DNA from: Stachybotrys elegans
Taxonomy: Eukaryota; Ascomycota; Sordariomycetes; Hypocreales; Stachybotryaceae
Assembly: GCA_020746835.1 (NCBI GenBank)
Contig: JAGPNK010000007.1
Location: 1,597,501-1,661,500, forward strand
Direction: 5' to 3'
DNA: 64,000 nucleotides
Shown here piece after piece: positions 23,768-35,498 of the stretch. Position 1 is the first letter of the stretch; every line of letters starts with the position of its first letter. The notes beneath the pieces were generated by a model that saw nothing but the letters and a program-made list of their open reading frames with translations, was not told the origin of the DNA and did no database searches. A program made the translations under genes and the position numbers.

Positions 23768-25060
23768 TTCAAGTCACATGGATCGCAGATTTCGACGCAA
23801 ACGACGACACTGGTAACCAGGACCAGGAGGGATACCGATGGCACAAGAGTGTATTGTGCCATCCCAAGCATGATTAACATGACGGATCCGCAATTCATTT
23901 GACGATGCAATAATACTTTTCTTAATCTGGAAGCCCAGCCTCGAGCGGGCTGAACCCAAGGGGGCCAGCATTTTCTTTCGACATCTTGGGTACCTTCCTC
24001 ATGACAACTCTGCATCTTACGACGCTTATGAGACGACCGGCGTTGGATTCGAACCGATACCACTTTCAACCAGCTTTTCTTCTTGAGACTCTTGTCTTTC
24101 TCCCTTACTATCCTTGATGTTCCGTCAACGGCTCATACCCTCTTACTCTCATTGCCTGTCTCTCTCCATCTCCCCGCACAGAACATTTTCCAACGCGACA
24201 TATAATAACCACCCAGCCCGCTCCGGGCAACGTTCCCCAGCAAAGAGACACTTTCTGTCTCATGAAAACACACACTTCTCAGTCCTACTGTACGGTCTTG
24301 ACCATGGACCTCTCACAAACCCTTCGTTAACGCCCCTACCGCTCATCTCAATTGGGCACACTCCCGACCATTGGAGACGATGATCATGTCAATGTATGTA
24401 TGTATCAATGTATGTTTAAGCATGCGGCGAAAGGGGACTGTCAGTCGTTTCTCTATTTCATTGTCCCCTGGAAGCCTTGGGTGAGGACGTCACCTAGGAT
24501 AGAAGAGATGTAATGATGTCGGAATGGCTGGCTTCTTTCATCTTCTTAATCCATCTCCAACTGCTAGATGGTATAAGGTTGATGGGATGATAATAGAACA
24601 TATTTACGCCACATTCATGTGTATACGTGAATGCTTCTTGCAATTGATTCTGCAATTCAATCCATCCATCGCCCACTCACCGAGTGTTACCTGTCCCGAG
24701 CGCGTGTGACACCTCCAAGGTGATAGGTTAACCGGTTGACGGAGAGGTTCAATACACAGGCAATTGCTCCATTTGGCATCATTCACACATAAGAGGCTTG
24801 TATGAACATAAATTTCTTTATTTTGTTTACTCCTCAACCCTGCCCCCGCCTCTTCACTTGAGAGGCCAACGGGCTTGGGGGAACTATATGCAACGCTTTC
24901 AACAGCAAATGCCTCCATGAATCATGTGTCCTACAGGCAGACTGCTGGCATCTGTCAAGCATCTCCATATGGCTGTCCCATATGGCGGCCCTCAATACGG
25001 CACTGTAGCCCAGACGGGTTGCCTTAAACTCCTCCGCGCATGCTTTTTCCCTCTCGGCAT
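23768..25060. other. Spacer between convergent genes
   Basis: About 1.3 kb between the PH-like gene and CSE1, which converge. It should hold both 3' regions. A perfect RNA polymerase III B-box sequence lies on the minus strand at 24045-24055 without a recognisable tRNA around it. TGTATG repeats occur near 24390-24416. No gene is seen. Confidence 0.5.
24045..24055 (-). promoter_or_regulatory. Isolated B-box (TFIIIC-site) sequence
   Basis: The minus strand reads GGTTCGAATCC, an exact match to the pol III B-box consensus. The neighbouring bases do not fold into a tRNA: the T-stem has mismatches, no A-box is clear, and an anticodon-like loop lies on the wrong side. It may be an extra TFIIIC site, a tRNA relic, or chance. 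Confidence 0.35.
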
Positions 25061-28000
25061 TCAGCTAATGTAGTGAGCAATGGCCTGCTGCTGCTCCGGA
25101 GGCAGACGCTGTCCAATGAAACCTTCAACGGCGCCGCCGTGACGCTGGTTAGCCGCAACCATGTACTCCTTCACCCATGTGGCTACATTCTGGACCTCTG
25201 GGTAATCATCCCGCGCGAGGGGCTTGCAGGTGTTGAGAGCTGTGAATGACATGCCGAATCCGATATCGTCGACGTCCGCTTCAGCTATGATTTCGTCACC
25301 AGCACCGCCCGCCACCACAGGGGGGTTGGCAAGAAGTGAAAGAAGGATGCGACAGCTGTTGGCCCAACCCTTGGCAAATTTTTGCGAGAATGCTTGCGAG
25401 TCGCAGAGCGTCTTGGTGAGCGATACGACGGCAAGCTTTCGATCGACAGGGCGAGCAAGCTTCTCTGTTTCGGAGAGAACGAAAGGAGGATAAACCTGGG
25501 TGAAGGCCCTTTCGTCGACCTGATCCGACTGCTTGATAAAGTAGTCGGCACCATAACCGGCCTCTAGCCTTGCACCGACCAAGTGGAAGAATCTGGCGAA
25601 GCGGAGCTTCAGGGAATCAGCTGGGGCGCCCTGGAGCTTGGTGTAGATAAGACGCAGGATGGTGCCAAAGTACTGATCCAGGACGGCACTGCACAATCAT
25701 GTATTAGATACATCCCTCTCTTGCTGTGTCTTCCAAATCAAGGTTGGGAACTTACGGCTCAAACGACTTGACAATAGCATCTAGGATGTCAAAGGCATAC
25801 AGCTCCGACTTCTTGCTGTTCAGCAGCCTCTGGAAAATGCCAAGAATTGGCTCGAGCTGGTTTTCGGCGATGATCGACTGAGCTGCTCGAGGAATCACTG
25901 ATGACAGCAGGCGAGTGCACGCCGGAACGTTGCCGCGCGTCTCCCACAGGGGAGGGTTCAATAGAGGTACAAGGAGGGCTTTGTAGTTGTCAGAGATAGC
26001 ATCGGAAGGACTCGACTCCAGGAGCTGAGCGAGAATCTGGAAAACGTATTGCATAAACTCTGTGGGGAACGGTCAGCATGCTGCTTGCTCAACGTACTGA
26101 AAGTCAATATCTAGCAAACGTACCAGTGACATCTTCAACGAGGAGCTGGTGGAATGGCTGCCAGAGCTTTTCGTTGAAAACAGCTGCGCTGGTTGATGAG
26201 CAATAACGGACCAAGGCTCCGATAGCCTCAAAGTGGTAGTAGTAGAATCGAGGATTGCTGGGGTTTTGCTTCATGACATTGGTAATAAGAATGAGGTGCG
26301 TCAGCACGGTGTCAATCATGGGCGCCGCGCCGTCCTTGATGACAATGAGGATACGCATGACGCATCGCATTAAGAACTCGTTTTCTTGGAGCTTAGCCGG
26401 GCTCGACTCCTTCTCAATCAGCTTGAACAGATGGGCAAGAAGGTCCTTGGCGGAAGGTTCAATGTCCACTCGAGGGAACATGGGGTTTCCGGCGTCGTCT
26501 GCCAGGAAGAGAACTCGCTCTACAGCAATGGCAGCGTAGGTGTACACGACGTAGTTGTCAGATGCCAGGTTCTGAATGAGGGGACCCAGTGCCTGCTTCC
26601 ACTGCTCCTTGGACAGATGACTGCGGAAGGTGTACAGGTACTTGATGGCGTCCACCTTTGAGATGGGTTCAACACCTTGGTTCACCAGGTCCGAGGCAAT
26701 ATGCTGCTCGAAGAACTCGACAACGTTGACCATGGGATTGACGGTCTTGACACCCTGCGTTGCGGTGACTGCGCCCTGGGCAGCGATGGAGAGGAATAGA
26801 TAAACGGCCGTGTCTTTGGCCTTCCAGTCCGTCTTGCCTTGGGCAAGGTAATGCTCAATATACCTCGAGACAACACTAACCACGGGTCCCTCAAACTTGA
26901 CCTGCAGCTGGCGGAGGAAGTCGGTTGCCGATCGTCGTCTTGAGTCGTTGTCAGATCCCTCTAGGTCTCGACGAATGTATTCGATTGGCTCATCCTCGAA
27001 CATCTCCACATCAGACTCACGCAGGGCGACATTTGGTAGGATGACCTTCTCAACAATCTGAGTCAGAACATCCTGGTTGTTGAACACCTCAGCATGCTCC
27101 CTGGTTGAAGCAACAGCCGTCAGGAAGTGCAGAGCCTTGCTGACGACGGTGTCGTGCTTGGTAGCAGGGCCTGTAGAGGAGAGGAGGTTCCAGGCACTGG
27201 TAATGAAGGGCTGGCAGTACTTGGAGAAATCCTCATCGAATTTGGTAGTGTAGAGCTGGAGGAGATCGCAGATGTCGGCCTTTGCGGTGTCCAACACACT
27301 GGTCTCATCGTCGTCCTCCGTCTCTAGCAAAGGGTTCGTGTAGGTCAGGTACTTGTGCAGCAGCTCCGAGATGCTACCAAGGTTCTCTTCGAAGATCGGG
27401 GGCAGGTCATGGCACGACATGTCGAAGAGAATCTTGACCTCGAGATCGAGGACTTCGAACCAAGCCTTCAGGACATCTGCCTTGTCTGCGTTTTCTGCAA
27501 TCTTGGCATCGGTGGTCTGCAACGAGAAATGGTAAGCACGAGGGCGGACTGGCTTGTTGACATGATGCTCACAATGAGGAGTTTCACAAAGGCCTCGCCA
27601 AATGTGGTGATGACATGGTTAATCTCGACGTACAGTTCGTCGGTGCGGAAGAGGGGACGCCAGCGGGCGAAGATGGAGTGCGCAACCTCAAGGACGCCCA
27701 CGTTGACCTTGGGGTCGTTGGAGGAGAATCGGCTGACGAGTTCCTATATACACCTGTAAGCGGTTGGGAGGGGAATGGGTAGACGAGGGGCTTTACCTGG
27801 GTCAAGGTATCCCACCTCCTCCAGAAGTCCGAGTCAGCGATGATGCTGATAGCCTCGCCGAGCTGAGTCTGGACATTGGGTGGGCAGGAAATCATGAGGC
27901 CAATGAGGCGCTCCTTGATAATCTGGACCTCATCCTGGGGGAGCTTGTAGTTTCCTTCCTCATCCTGAATGCACACGGTTGTTTAGCTGCCAGATTCGAC

Positions 28001-28313
28001 TTGGTAGGCGAGAGGGGAGGCGGAGCGCTGGGAACGTACCACGTAGTTGGATCGCAGAAAGTTCTTGAAGGCGAGAGCGGCGGAGAGGCGGGTGCTGGTG
28101 GCCAGCGTGTCGGAGTTGACAATGTTGAGGAGAGCGAGCGAGTACTGCGCCTTTGTAGCCTCTTGCTTGAGGGCGGTTTCGGCTGTAGACAGATTTGTTT
28201 ATTAGGAATGCAAGACAGAGCATCGCGGGGCAACGGGCGGTACCTTTTCGGTGCTGGGCGGGATCGAGGGTTGCGTCCAGCAACTGGGAGATGGTGCCGA
28301 TATCAGCCGCCAT
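25061..28313 (-). CDS. CSE1: Exportin-2 / importin-alpha re-exporter Cse1
   Basis: Karyopherin-beta that returns importin-alpha to the cytoplasm with Ran-GTP. Seven exons: 28313-28244, 28182-28040, 27964-27798, 27743-27573, 27516-26125, 26059-25757, 25688-25061; 957 residues, normal for Cse1/CAS (about 960). Seen: importin-beta N-terminal domain (about residues 20-95, ALKQEATKAQYSLALLNIV and LAFKNFLRSNY), the central Cse1 HEAT array with the acidic EDDDETS and DVEMFEDEPIEYIRRDLEG segments, and the CAS/CSE C-terminal domain (NPRFYYYHFEAIGALVRYC, LLESS, VYPPFVLS). The protein ends with a short QQQAIAHYIS tail. The ATG at 28313 starts the typical short MAAD...LLDATLDP N-terminus. It faces TSC2 across a 2.4-kb divergent spacer. 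Probably essential and constitutive. Confidence 0.96.
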
Positions 28314-30689
28314 TGCGAGATGTGCGCCGGGCGGAAAATTCAGCGTCGCAGTGGTGGTGATGGCAGGGAAGGCAGTCAAGCAGTTGTATGTAGGTGGATG
28401 TTGGTTCACCGTTTACCTATCGCGAGGCACGAGGCACGAACGAGAAAGAGCAGGGGAAGCTCCAGCCAAAAGATGGAAACTTTTTAGCGTCGGAGCCCCG
28501 AAGAGCACTTGCTTGCCTCACCTCACAGTTGCAGTCACAGCACCTGGAGGTTGCCCCAGCAAAGAGAAGACAGGTTATACTCTCTTAGGCATAGCCCGGT
28601 GGTCTCTAAGCCTAACGTGGTACTCCCACGGGGCATATATACAGACCCTGATCGCCTTACCTAATAAAATGACGCTTCCAAAACCTCCATTTACTTCATC
28701 CCTTCCACCACAGGTGCAGACTATGTCTTTATCTAGAATGCCTTGAGCAAGCGCAGTTGGGCTACTAGTTGTTTGAAGTGCCTTGATCAAATATCTATTC
28801 TGCAGCTATTTCTCAAATGCCATCAGAGTCACGATAATGGAATGGAGGATGGAGCCCGTTGAAGGAGCGTGAACATCCACGCAGGACTCAAACACTTCCA
28901 CGTCGTTTTGCTATTTGATAAATTTAAATGGGGGGTTACATATACAACAACACCGCCAAACCACCATTTGATCCAACTCGATGGTGACCATTAGAACCGT
29001 CACGTTGAATGTTGGGAGAGCTCTCTTCTGCAGGGAGATATGGACTGAACAATATTAACTTTACGACAAAAGACAATGCGTACAGCGGGCTTCGGCATAT
29101 GTGGTAGGGGCAGAAGTCCCCGGCATATGGCCCGAGGGTGTCTCAAGGTCTACATGTACCTTTGCCGATTCATCCATAACATGCAGCAAACAGTTTTCCA
29201 AGAGAGATGGACCAAGCAAGTGAGCTATCAAACTGGACGCGACTCTGCTGAGCCATAAATTTGTATAAAGTACTTGGAGAAGAATGCCGAGGTACGTTTT
29301 AAACATGTTCATCCCTGCTCATGAAACTATCAAAGCCCGTCTAGTGTGGCAGAGATATATGATGTAGACACTATCATCAAGTGCTTCAATAAACCACAAG
29401 GAAACACTCATAGTTGCCACAGCGATGATGGGACCTAGAAGACGACATTGAAATCTACTATATGATATGCCGACCTTCGTGTGTGCGCGGCTGGTCTGAG
29501 GAACCCTATTGCAACTCGTATATAGCCAAGCCATTCACTTCTTTCATCTCCGTCCATGAAAATGGCCTACTGGTGAAAGCCGATGATTGAAACAGCAAAG
29601 AAGAAGAAGAAGAAGAAGGAGAAAAAAAGAGAAACCGCTACTCATTACCTGGTCCATCCCTAAGCATTCGGTGTGCTGGTTTGATATGCTCCGACTCACG
29701 TGAAAGGCATGAAGAAAATGTGCGGGCACTCCTTGAAAAATGCCATTTCGCCCAGTCGTCGAAGAGCAAACCAGCACCAGCGAAAAGCCCATGGTAGAAA
29801 CTTTCAGGGATTGGGTGTTCACGTCGAGATAACAAAAGAACGCTCGGGAGGAGTTGTGGAGACAGCTGCAGCAGACGGAGCTGACCACACGTACTCACTC
29901 ATCCGTTGCAATCAGTCGAAAACGGTATCCGATATCTACACGTCTTATTGCCTGTCATCAGACGGTGTGAAACTGTTAATAATTGTACTAAGCCCAGGGA
30001 AAAGGGAAAAAAAGTTTGCCTACCTCCCAGGACTTTAGACTGTGGGGGTCACTGATAAATGCCAAGTATTTGTACATGAGATGACTGCTTAGCTGCCCGG
30101 GGGAACCGGAACCCGTACATGGGAGCCACCTTCTTGCCCACATGGTACGTGCCTTCCTGATCTTACCTACTTGCCTACCTCTCTATCCATGCACCTTCCC
30201 TGCTTCAACCGCCTGTCTGCTAACTTTTCAGGTAAGGTACATGCCCGATCTTACTGGACGTACCTACCTTACGTATTCGCACTCTCTGTTTCAACCTCGC
30301 ATCATGCATCAGAACTTGATCAGCGCATCCAACATTCACCGTCATCACTCAAGCTCCCCCGTCTCGAGTTGCATAGATCATTTTCTGCCCGCGCCAAACT
30401 CCTCCGAGCGACCCATACTATTCGAACTGGCCTAGGCCCCGTGCCCGCCACCCACTGCATCCTCTCGCCGTTCTGTTGACATCCAAGGTCTGCACTGCCG
30501 AGACGAGGCTGGCAACCTGCTGTCGGCCGTCCTCTCAACCATCCGAAACCAGACACCCGTGGCCTCTCGACTCAAGCCCCTGCTGTTCATGGCCGCCGCT
30601 GCTGTCCCGAAACCTCTACCGGAGTTGCGATTCACTATACACTAGTGCCCTGAGTACTGCTTGGCCGTGCCGGTTGCGATTCCGAGCAC
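28314..30689. promoter_or_regulatory. Divergent promoter region between CSE1 and TSC2
   Basis: About 2.4 kb with no recognisable gene, between divergent genes. The half near 28.8-29.5 kb is AT-richer than its surroundings. GAA repeats lie near 29598-29619, and TACCTACC-type motifs near 30165-30180 and 30261-30273 precede a CT-rich leader of TSC2. Only short chance frames occur. Confidence 0.45.
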
Positions 30690-33600
30690 ATGTCACCACC
30701 GGCCGGAGATGATGCGTCTTCGCCGGAATTCTCACGCGCCGGTGGTCTCGCCAATGTCTTCCGCGGCTTGACCAACTCTAAATCCTCGAAGTCGCCTCCT
30801 CCTCTACCCACTTCGTCGTCCTCTCTTGTCCTGCCCCGGGCTGAGCTTATCAATGCCACCTCGACCAGCTCCCGGGCGCTCTCAACCTCCCACATGGAAG
30901 CTTTCGAGCTTCTCAAGAGCGGATCCCCGGCCGAGCGCATCTCAGCAGCCAATACACTCCGATATGCCATCAACGAATACCCCCTCAACCCTGTGCTCGA
31001 CATTTGGTATGCTGCCAGGGATCTCATTGAGCCTTCCAAGTCCGCCGCTTGTCGCACAGCGGGGTGGGAGCTCCTGGGCGAGTGCGTCAAACACGCGGCA
31101 TCCACAGACCTGGAGCGCAGTGGGTTCTTCCAGACATTATCGGCCTCTGCCCATCCCGACGACTTTCATCTGCAACTTGCTGCGCTGGTCGACTTGACAA
31201 ACCATGGGCGCATTCTGACCGGCTTCGACTACGAGCTCCTCCCGTTGGCCACAAGATGGCTCCGTGAGGCTTACAGCTCTGCCAAAGCGGCGCGCAAAAA
31301 CGCATCACACGCATCGAAAATTTCCAAGGGTGCCCCCAGGGGCAAGGCGGCAGTCTCGGGGGAGGAGAAGAATTTCGCGCAGCTCTTCATGTTTCTCAAC
31401 GATGTCATAAAGTTCAGCTTCAACAGCGCCAACGAGTCATCAGTGACATCGCTAATAGATACGCTCCTCAGCATCTGCATGAGTACTAGCAACCAGGACG
31501 ACCTACGGTCTTGTATCGATGTCATCGACAAGATAGGCACATTCGGTACCATTCCCTTGAGCAAATTAAAGGAATGCATCCAGGTCCTGAGCTCCATATA
31601 CTGCCTCGTACCAAATCTCGAGAAAGACTCGTGGCACGCCATTGCCCACCTCTTGAAGTCTCACAATGGCCAAGCCACGGTTCGCATCCTACTTGACATA
31701 CTTCGCAGTCCAACCAGTGGGCAGAAAGAAAAGGACATGAGCCGAGATATCAGGGGCGCACTTTCGGTGCTTCAGAAGCTGCTATCAAAGAGCACCGAGA
31801 AAGGCTACCCTCCTGTTCCGTATGCGTTGTTGATGGATGGCTTAGCCAAAACCGTCAAAGCAATGACCTCTACCAGAGTCCATGCCGCCGTGCTGCATCT
31901 CATCAACAGCCTATTCAACAACGGGCATGGTCAGGTACTGAGGCTGGTCATTTCAGAGGACTGGTCATTGTGCCTCGAAGTCGCTACCGAATGCTCGCGC
32001 AAGGCAAAGTTAGATGCGGCCAAGACGAGAACATACACGAACGAAGAGAAGGAGAAATCTCCAGAGGAGATGATCAGACGTGAGCTGATGCTGCTCATAG
32101 CCCGTCTTGATACTCTGATCAGGGAAAAATCGGATTTCTTCATACCGAGGTCTGCCATCATGGATTTCTTCAGCAACGTAAGCCAGCTGCTCCCAGACTC
32201 GACCGTTCGCACCACACTTGATTACTTTCAAGAATTCAGATGCTGCTCTCCCTCAGACCTCCAATGGGAACAGAATTTGAACCTGGTCCTGGACGACTTC
32301 TTCAGCAACCGTAGCCGATCTACTGACATTCGCATCCTGGCTTTGCAGACCATCATGGATGCGTACGAAATTGTCGACTTGGTTGGAGACGAGGCTGAAC
32401 AGAGCTTCATCCCACGCCTAGCAAAGAGCATACTCAGAGACGTCACTGAGGAATCCGACACAAAGGTGCTGGCAGCGGTGATGTCGCTCATGATCTCTGT
32501 GACGGTGTCCTGTGACATGGAGCTTTTCGACTTTATTATCGATACCTTGAAGGGAATTGTTGTCAATGACCGCGTCAAGTCACCCATATCCCCGCCGGTA
32601 GTCCCTGGCTCTCCTCTGCCCGTCACTGCCTACGAGGGGCAGAACTCGGCCGATGGCCAGTCTCCATCCAATGTTGTCGCAAAGGCCTACGTCAACATGT
32701 TTGTCAAGGTGATGAACTCTCACAGCGAGAAGAGCATCAAACTTTACAATGCACTGATCAGTGTTGCAAAGTCCAACAACTGCGAGCTGGATGCTCGCCT
32801 CACCGCCATGAAACTGCTCTTCCGCCTGCGTGCTGACTGGGCCTATCGCATCTTTCTCACCCGCGACCTGGAAATCACCTCGCTTGCCACAGCCATGTAC
32901 CGAACCGAAGCGTCCCTGGCAAAGAAGCAGGCCGAAGATGCTGCGCATATATTCAGAACATCGAGAAGCGAGCACGGAAGCCAATCTCGGTCTTCCCGCG
33001 GTGTATCTTTTGGGCAAGGCCAGCCGCAAGAACGGGGCCTCCCGGTGCGGTCCTTGAGTGGAAGTAGGGGTAACGGTGTGAGGTACCAGCACCTATGGAA
33101 GCTCCCCGATCCTGAAGCACTCCCGGACGTGAAGCCAAACACCATTAGCCCGGTGCTGTCTTCTCATGTACCCATCTCCTCGGTCGGGGATGATGACGGC
33201 TCCGGCGAGGCACGCCACGAGCAAAGATCCCGGACTCTTGGTATCGCGTCGTGGCTCGATGTTGTGCTGACCATTCTCCACGGTAGCGACTGGGAGATTT
33301 ACAGTTTTGTTCTGGTACACCTGCCGTCACAGCTGAGCAACCATGCCATCTTTCGAGGCGCCATACCACAGATACAAGCGCTGCGAAAGCTCATATGCGA
33401 ACAGATTCGACAAAACAGCTTTCAAGAACCGCCCAACGCCAGCAGTCTTCGCCGAGCCGATGTTGCTATCTGTCTCTTCAACAGCCTGACTATGATACTG
33501 AGCTACCACGAACATTTCCAGAAGAGCGAGGAAGACGAGATTGTCAAGTCATTCGTGCTGGGCATTTCTACGTGGGAGCGCAGTGCCAAGTGTTGCATCC

Positions 33601-35498
33601 ATGCATTGTCGATATGCTGCCACGAGCTACCGCTGTCAACGAGCAAATCCCTGGTGCAGCTTCTGAACCAGATGGCAGGCATCATCACACAACCCCAAGT
33701 TTCGGTGCATATCCTGGAGTTTCTGGCTTGCCTTAGTCGACTGCATCATTTATACGTGAACTTTCGGGAAGACGAGTACAAGATTGTGTTTGCCATTTGT
33801 TTCCGGTATTTGGAATATGCCAGAGAGAAGAATCAAGCCAACCGTGTAAGCTATGGCGGCGACCCGACGACCTCTGTTACGGCATCTCCCAATTCGGCCG
33901 ACCATGGCGCCGCGGGCATCTCAGTAGAGCTTCCGCATTACGTGCACACGTTGGCCTATCATGTCATCCTGTTCTGGTTCCTAGCCCTTAAGCTGCCCGA
34001 ACGGGCTTCACACGTTGGATACATTGTCAAGAGGCTCTTTGCAGATGCGGATGGGTCCGGACAAGCGGCTGACGAGCAGGCCATCACGTCGATCGACTTC
34101 TTGCAGCGAGTAACCTATGCCGACGTGGACGAGTCTGTACAAGACCCTCATTTCACCGAAGAGCGCTACGGCAAGATCGCGAAGAAGCGATGGTTGATTG
34201 GCAACAGCATCATCACAATCAAACAGGCGATGGAGACGGGCTGGGCCCAGATTACTAAGAGACAGCCGTCGGGCACATCATCGTACATAGTACGCGAGTC
34301 GCTTCGCCCACCGCCTGCCCACCAGGTTAGCAGCTACGTCGATATTGCGAGGGAGAGCCAGGCTTCGACAAATACGATTCTACCCAGCCACCTGCTTGTG
34401 CAACTCATGTCACCGATCCCGCAGACGATGGATCACGCGCGGCCCATACCTCTGCCGGAAGATGAGGCCACCGAGAGGACGATCCGGGTGTTTGACAGAA
34501 ATGCCCCCGTGGATGGTCACAAGGTCGGGGTTGTCTACATCGGAGAGGGCCAGACGCAGGAGGCAGAAATCCTTGCCAATGTATCCGGCAGCAGCGACTA
34601 TGTCGAGTTCCTCAATGGACTGGGAACCCTGACGAGGCTCAAGGGCGCGACGTTCAACTCTCAAGGCCTCGATCGCGAACACGGAATCGACGGACAGCAC
34701 ACATTCTGCTGGCGAGACAGGGTGACGGAAATTGTGTTCCATGTCACGACGCAGATGCCGACCAACCTGGATGCCGATCCATTGTGCAGCTTGAAGAAAC
34801 GGCACATTGGCAACGATTTTGTCAACATCATGTTCAACGATTCGGGGCTGCCGTTCAACTTTGACACATTTCCAAGCCAGTTCAACTTCGTGAACATTGT
34901 GATTACGCCGGCATCGCGAGCGTCATTCATTGCGTCGCGCGAGGCCAAGCTGCTGGAGAAGACGGACCGGGGCCAGCCATTCTACACGGTGCAGGTCATG
35001 ACGAAACCGGGATTCCCAGAGATTTCTCCAGCATCGGATACCAAGATGATATCTCTCAAGGCGCTCCCCAGCTTCATTCGGCTCCTTTCCTTTAATGCAT
35101 CCATGGTATCGCTTATCTGGTTCAACCGTGAGGGCGGGGAGCACGTGGGCTCGTGGAGAAGCCGGCTGAGAGAAATCAAGCGGCTGCGAGAGAGGGCAGG
35201 AGCCAGGGCGGCAAGTTCAGCGTCTGCGCCATCGCCGCCGTCGACATCGCTGGGAGTTGGCGTGGGCTCGGGACAGGGCCAGCAGCTGGATGCCTCGCGG
35301 CCAGGCAGCACAGTTAGGGACAGCTTCAGCAGCCTGCGGCGATCGAGCGTGGCGACGTTCTTTACAAGCACGAGCGAGCAAGCGTCGCACAGGTCGTCAT
35401 TGCTGTCGACCTCGGTAGGAACCAACGACACGGAGGTTGGGGTGTCGAATCCGCAGGGGCAGATGTTTGACTCGGTTGACTTTTCCAAGTGGGCGTGA
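30690..35498 (+). CDS. TSC2: Tuberin (Tsc2), Rheb GTPase-activating protein
   Basis: Single exon of 1602 codons. Tuberin with hamartin (Tsc1) switches off Rheb and so restrains TORC1. Seen: a disordered N-terminus (residues 1-60), a tuberin-type N-terminal helical domain (SGSPAERISAANTLRYAI to about residue 460), a central DUF3384/tuberin-like region with AKAYVNMFVKVM near 670, and the Rap/Ran-GAP domain from about 1260 to 1460. The GAP part has ERTIRVFDRNAPVDGHKVGVV at its start and RHIGNDFVNIMFNDSG, where the catalytic Asn thumb is residue 1375. A Ser-rich basic tail (about 1490-1602) may be regulatory. The ATG at 30690 is the first in the frame after the CT-rich leader. The absence of introns in 4.8 kb is notable beside the intron-rich neighbours. 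Confidence 0.95.
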   Translation: MSPPAGDDASSPEFSRAGGLANVFRGLTNSKSSKSPPPLPTSSSSLVLPRAELINATSTSSRALSTSHMEAFELLKSGSPAERISAANTLRYAINEYPLNPVLDIWYAARDLIEPSKSAACRTAGWELLGECVKHAASTDLERSGFFQTLSASAHPDDFHLQLAALVDLTNHGRILTGFDYELLPLATRWLREAYSSAKAARKNASHASKISKGAPRGKAAVSGEEKNFAQLFMFLNDVIKFSFNSANESSVTSLIDTLLSICMSTSNQDDLRSCIDVIDKIGTFGTIPLSKLKECIQVLSSIYCLVPNLEKDSWHAIAHLLKSHNGQATVRILLDILRSPTSGQKEKDMSRDIRGALSVLQKLLSKSTEKGYPPVPYALLMDGLAKTVKAMTSTRVHAAVLHLINSLFNNGHGQVLRLVISEDWSLCLEVATECSRKAKLDAAKTRTYTNEEKEKSPEEMIRRELMLLIARLDTLIREKSDFFIPRSAIMDFFSNVSQLLPDSTVRTTLDYFQEFRCCSPSDLQWEQNLNLVLDDFFSNRSRSTDIRILALQTIMDAYEIVDLVGDEAEQSFIPRLAKSILRDVTEESDTKVLAAVMSLMISVTVSCDMELFDFIIDTLKGIVVNDRVKSPISPPVVPGSPLPVTAYEGQNSADGQSPSNVVAKAYVNMFVKVMNSHSEKSIKLYNALISVAKSNNCELDARLTAMKLLFRLRADWAYRIFLTRDLEITSLATAMYRTEASLAKKQAEDAAHIFRTSRSEHGSQSRSSRGVSFGQGQPQERGLPVRSLSGSRGNGVRYQHLWKLPDPEALPDVKPNTISPVLSSHVPISSVGDDDGSGEARHEQRSRTLGIASWLDVVLTILHGSDWEIYSFVLVHLPSQLSNHAIFRGAIPQIQALRKLICEQIRQNSFQEPPNASSLRRADVAICLFNSLTMILSYHEHFQKSEEDEIVKSFVLGISTWERSAKCCIHALSICCHELPLSTSKSLVQLLNQMAGIITQPQVSVHILEFLACLSRLHHLYVNFREDEYKIVFAICFRYLEYAREKNQANRVSYGGDPTTSVTASPNSADHGAAGISVELPHYVHTLAYHVILFWFLALKLPERASHVGYIVKRLFADADGSGQAADEQAITSIDFLQRVTYADVDESVQDPHFTEERYGKIAKKRWLIGNSIITIKQAMETGWAQITKRQPSGTSSYIVRESLRPPPAHQVSSYVDIARESQASTNTILPSHLLVQLMSPIPQTMDHARPIPLPEDEATERTIRVFDRNAPVDGHKVGVVYIGEGQTQEAEILANVSGSSDYVEFLNGLGTLTRLKGATFNSQGLDREHGIDGQHTFCWRDRVTEIVFHVTTQMPTNLDADPLCSLKKRHIGNDFVNIMFNDSGLPFNFDTFPSQFNFVNIVITPASRASFIASREAKLLEKTDRGQPFYTVQVMTKPGFPEISPASDTKMISLKALPSFIRLLSFNASMVSLIWFNREGGEHVGSWRSRLREIKRLRERAGARAASSASAPSPPSTSLGVGVGSGQGQQLDASRPGSTVRDSFSSLRRSSVATFFTSTSEQASHRSSLLSTSVGTNDTEVGVSNPQGQMFDSVDFSKWA

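Noticed and set aside
24000..24070. tRNA gene on the minus strand
   Set aside because: The B-box is perfect but the T-stem has mismatches, no acceptor stem or A-box pairs up, and the anticodon-like loop is on the wrong side.
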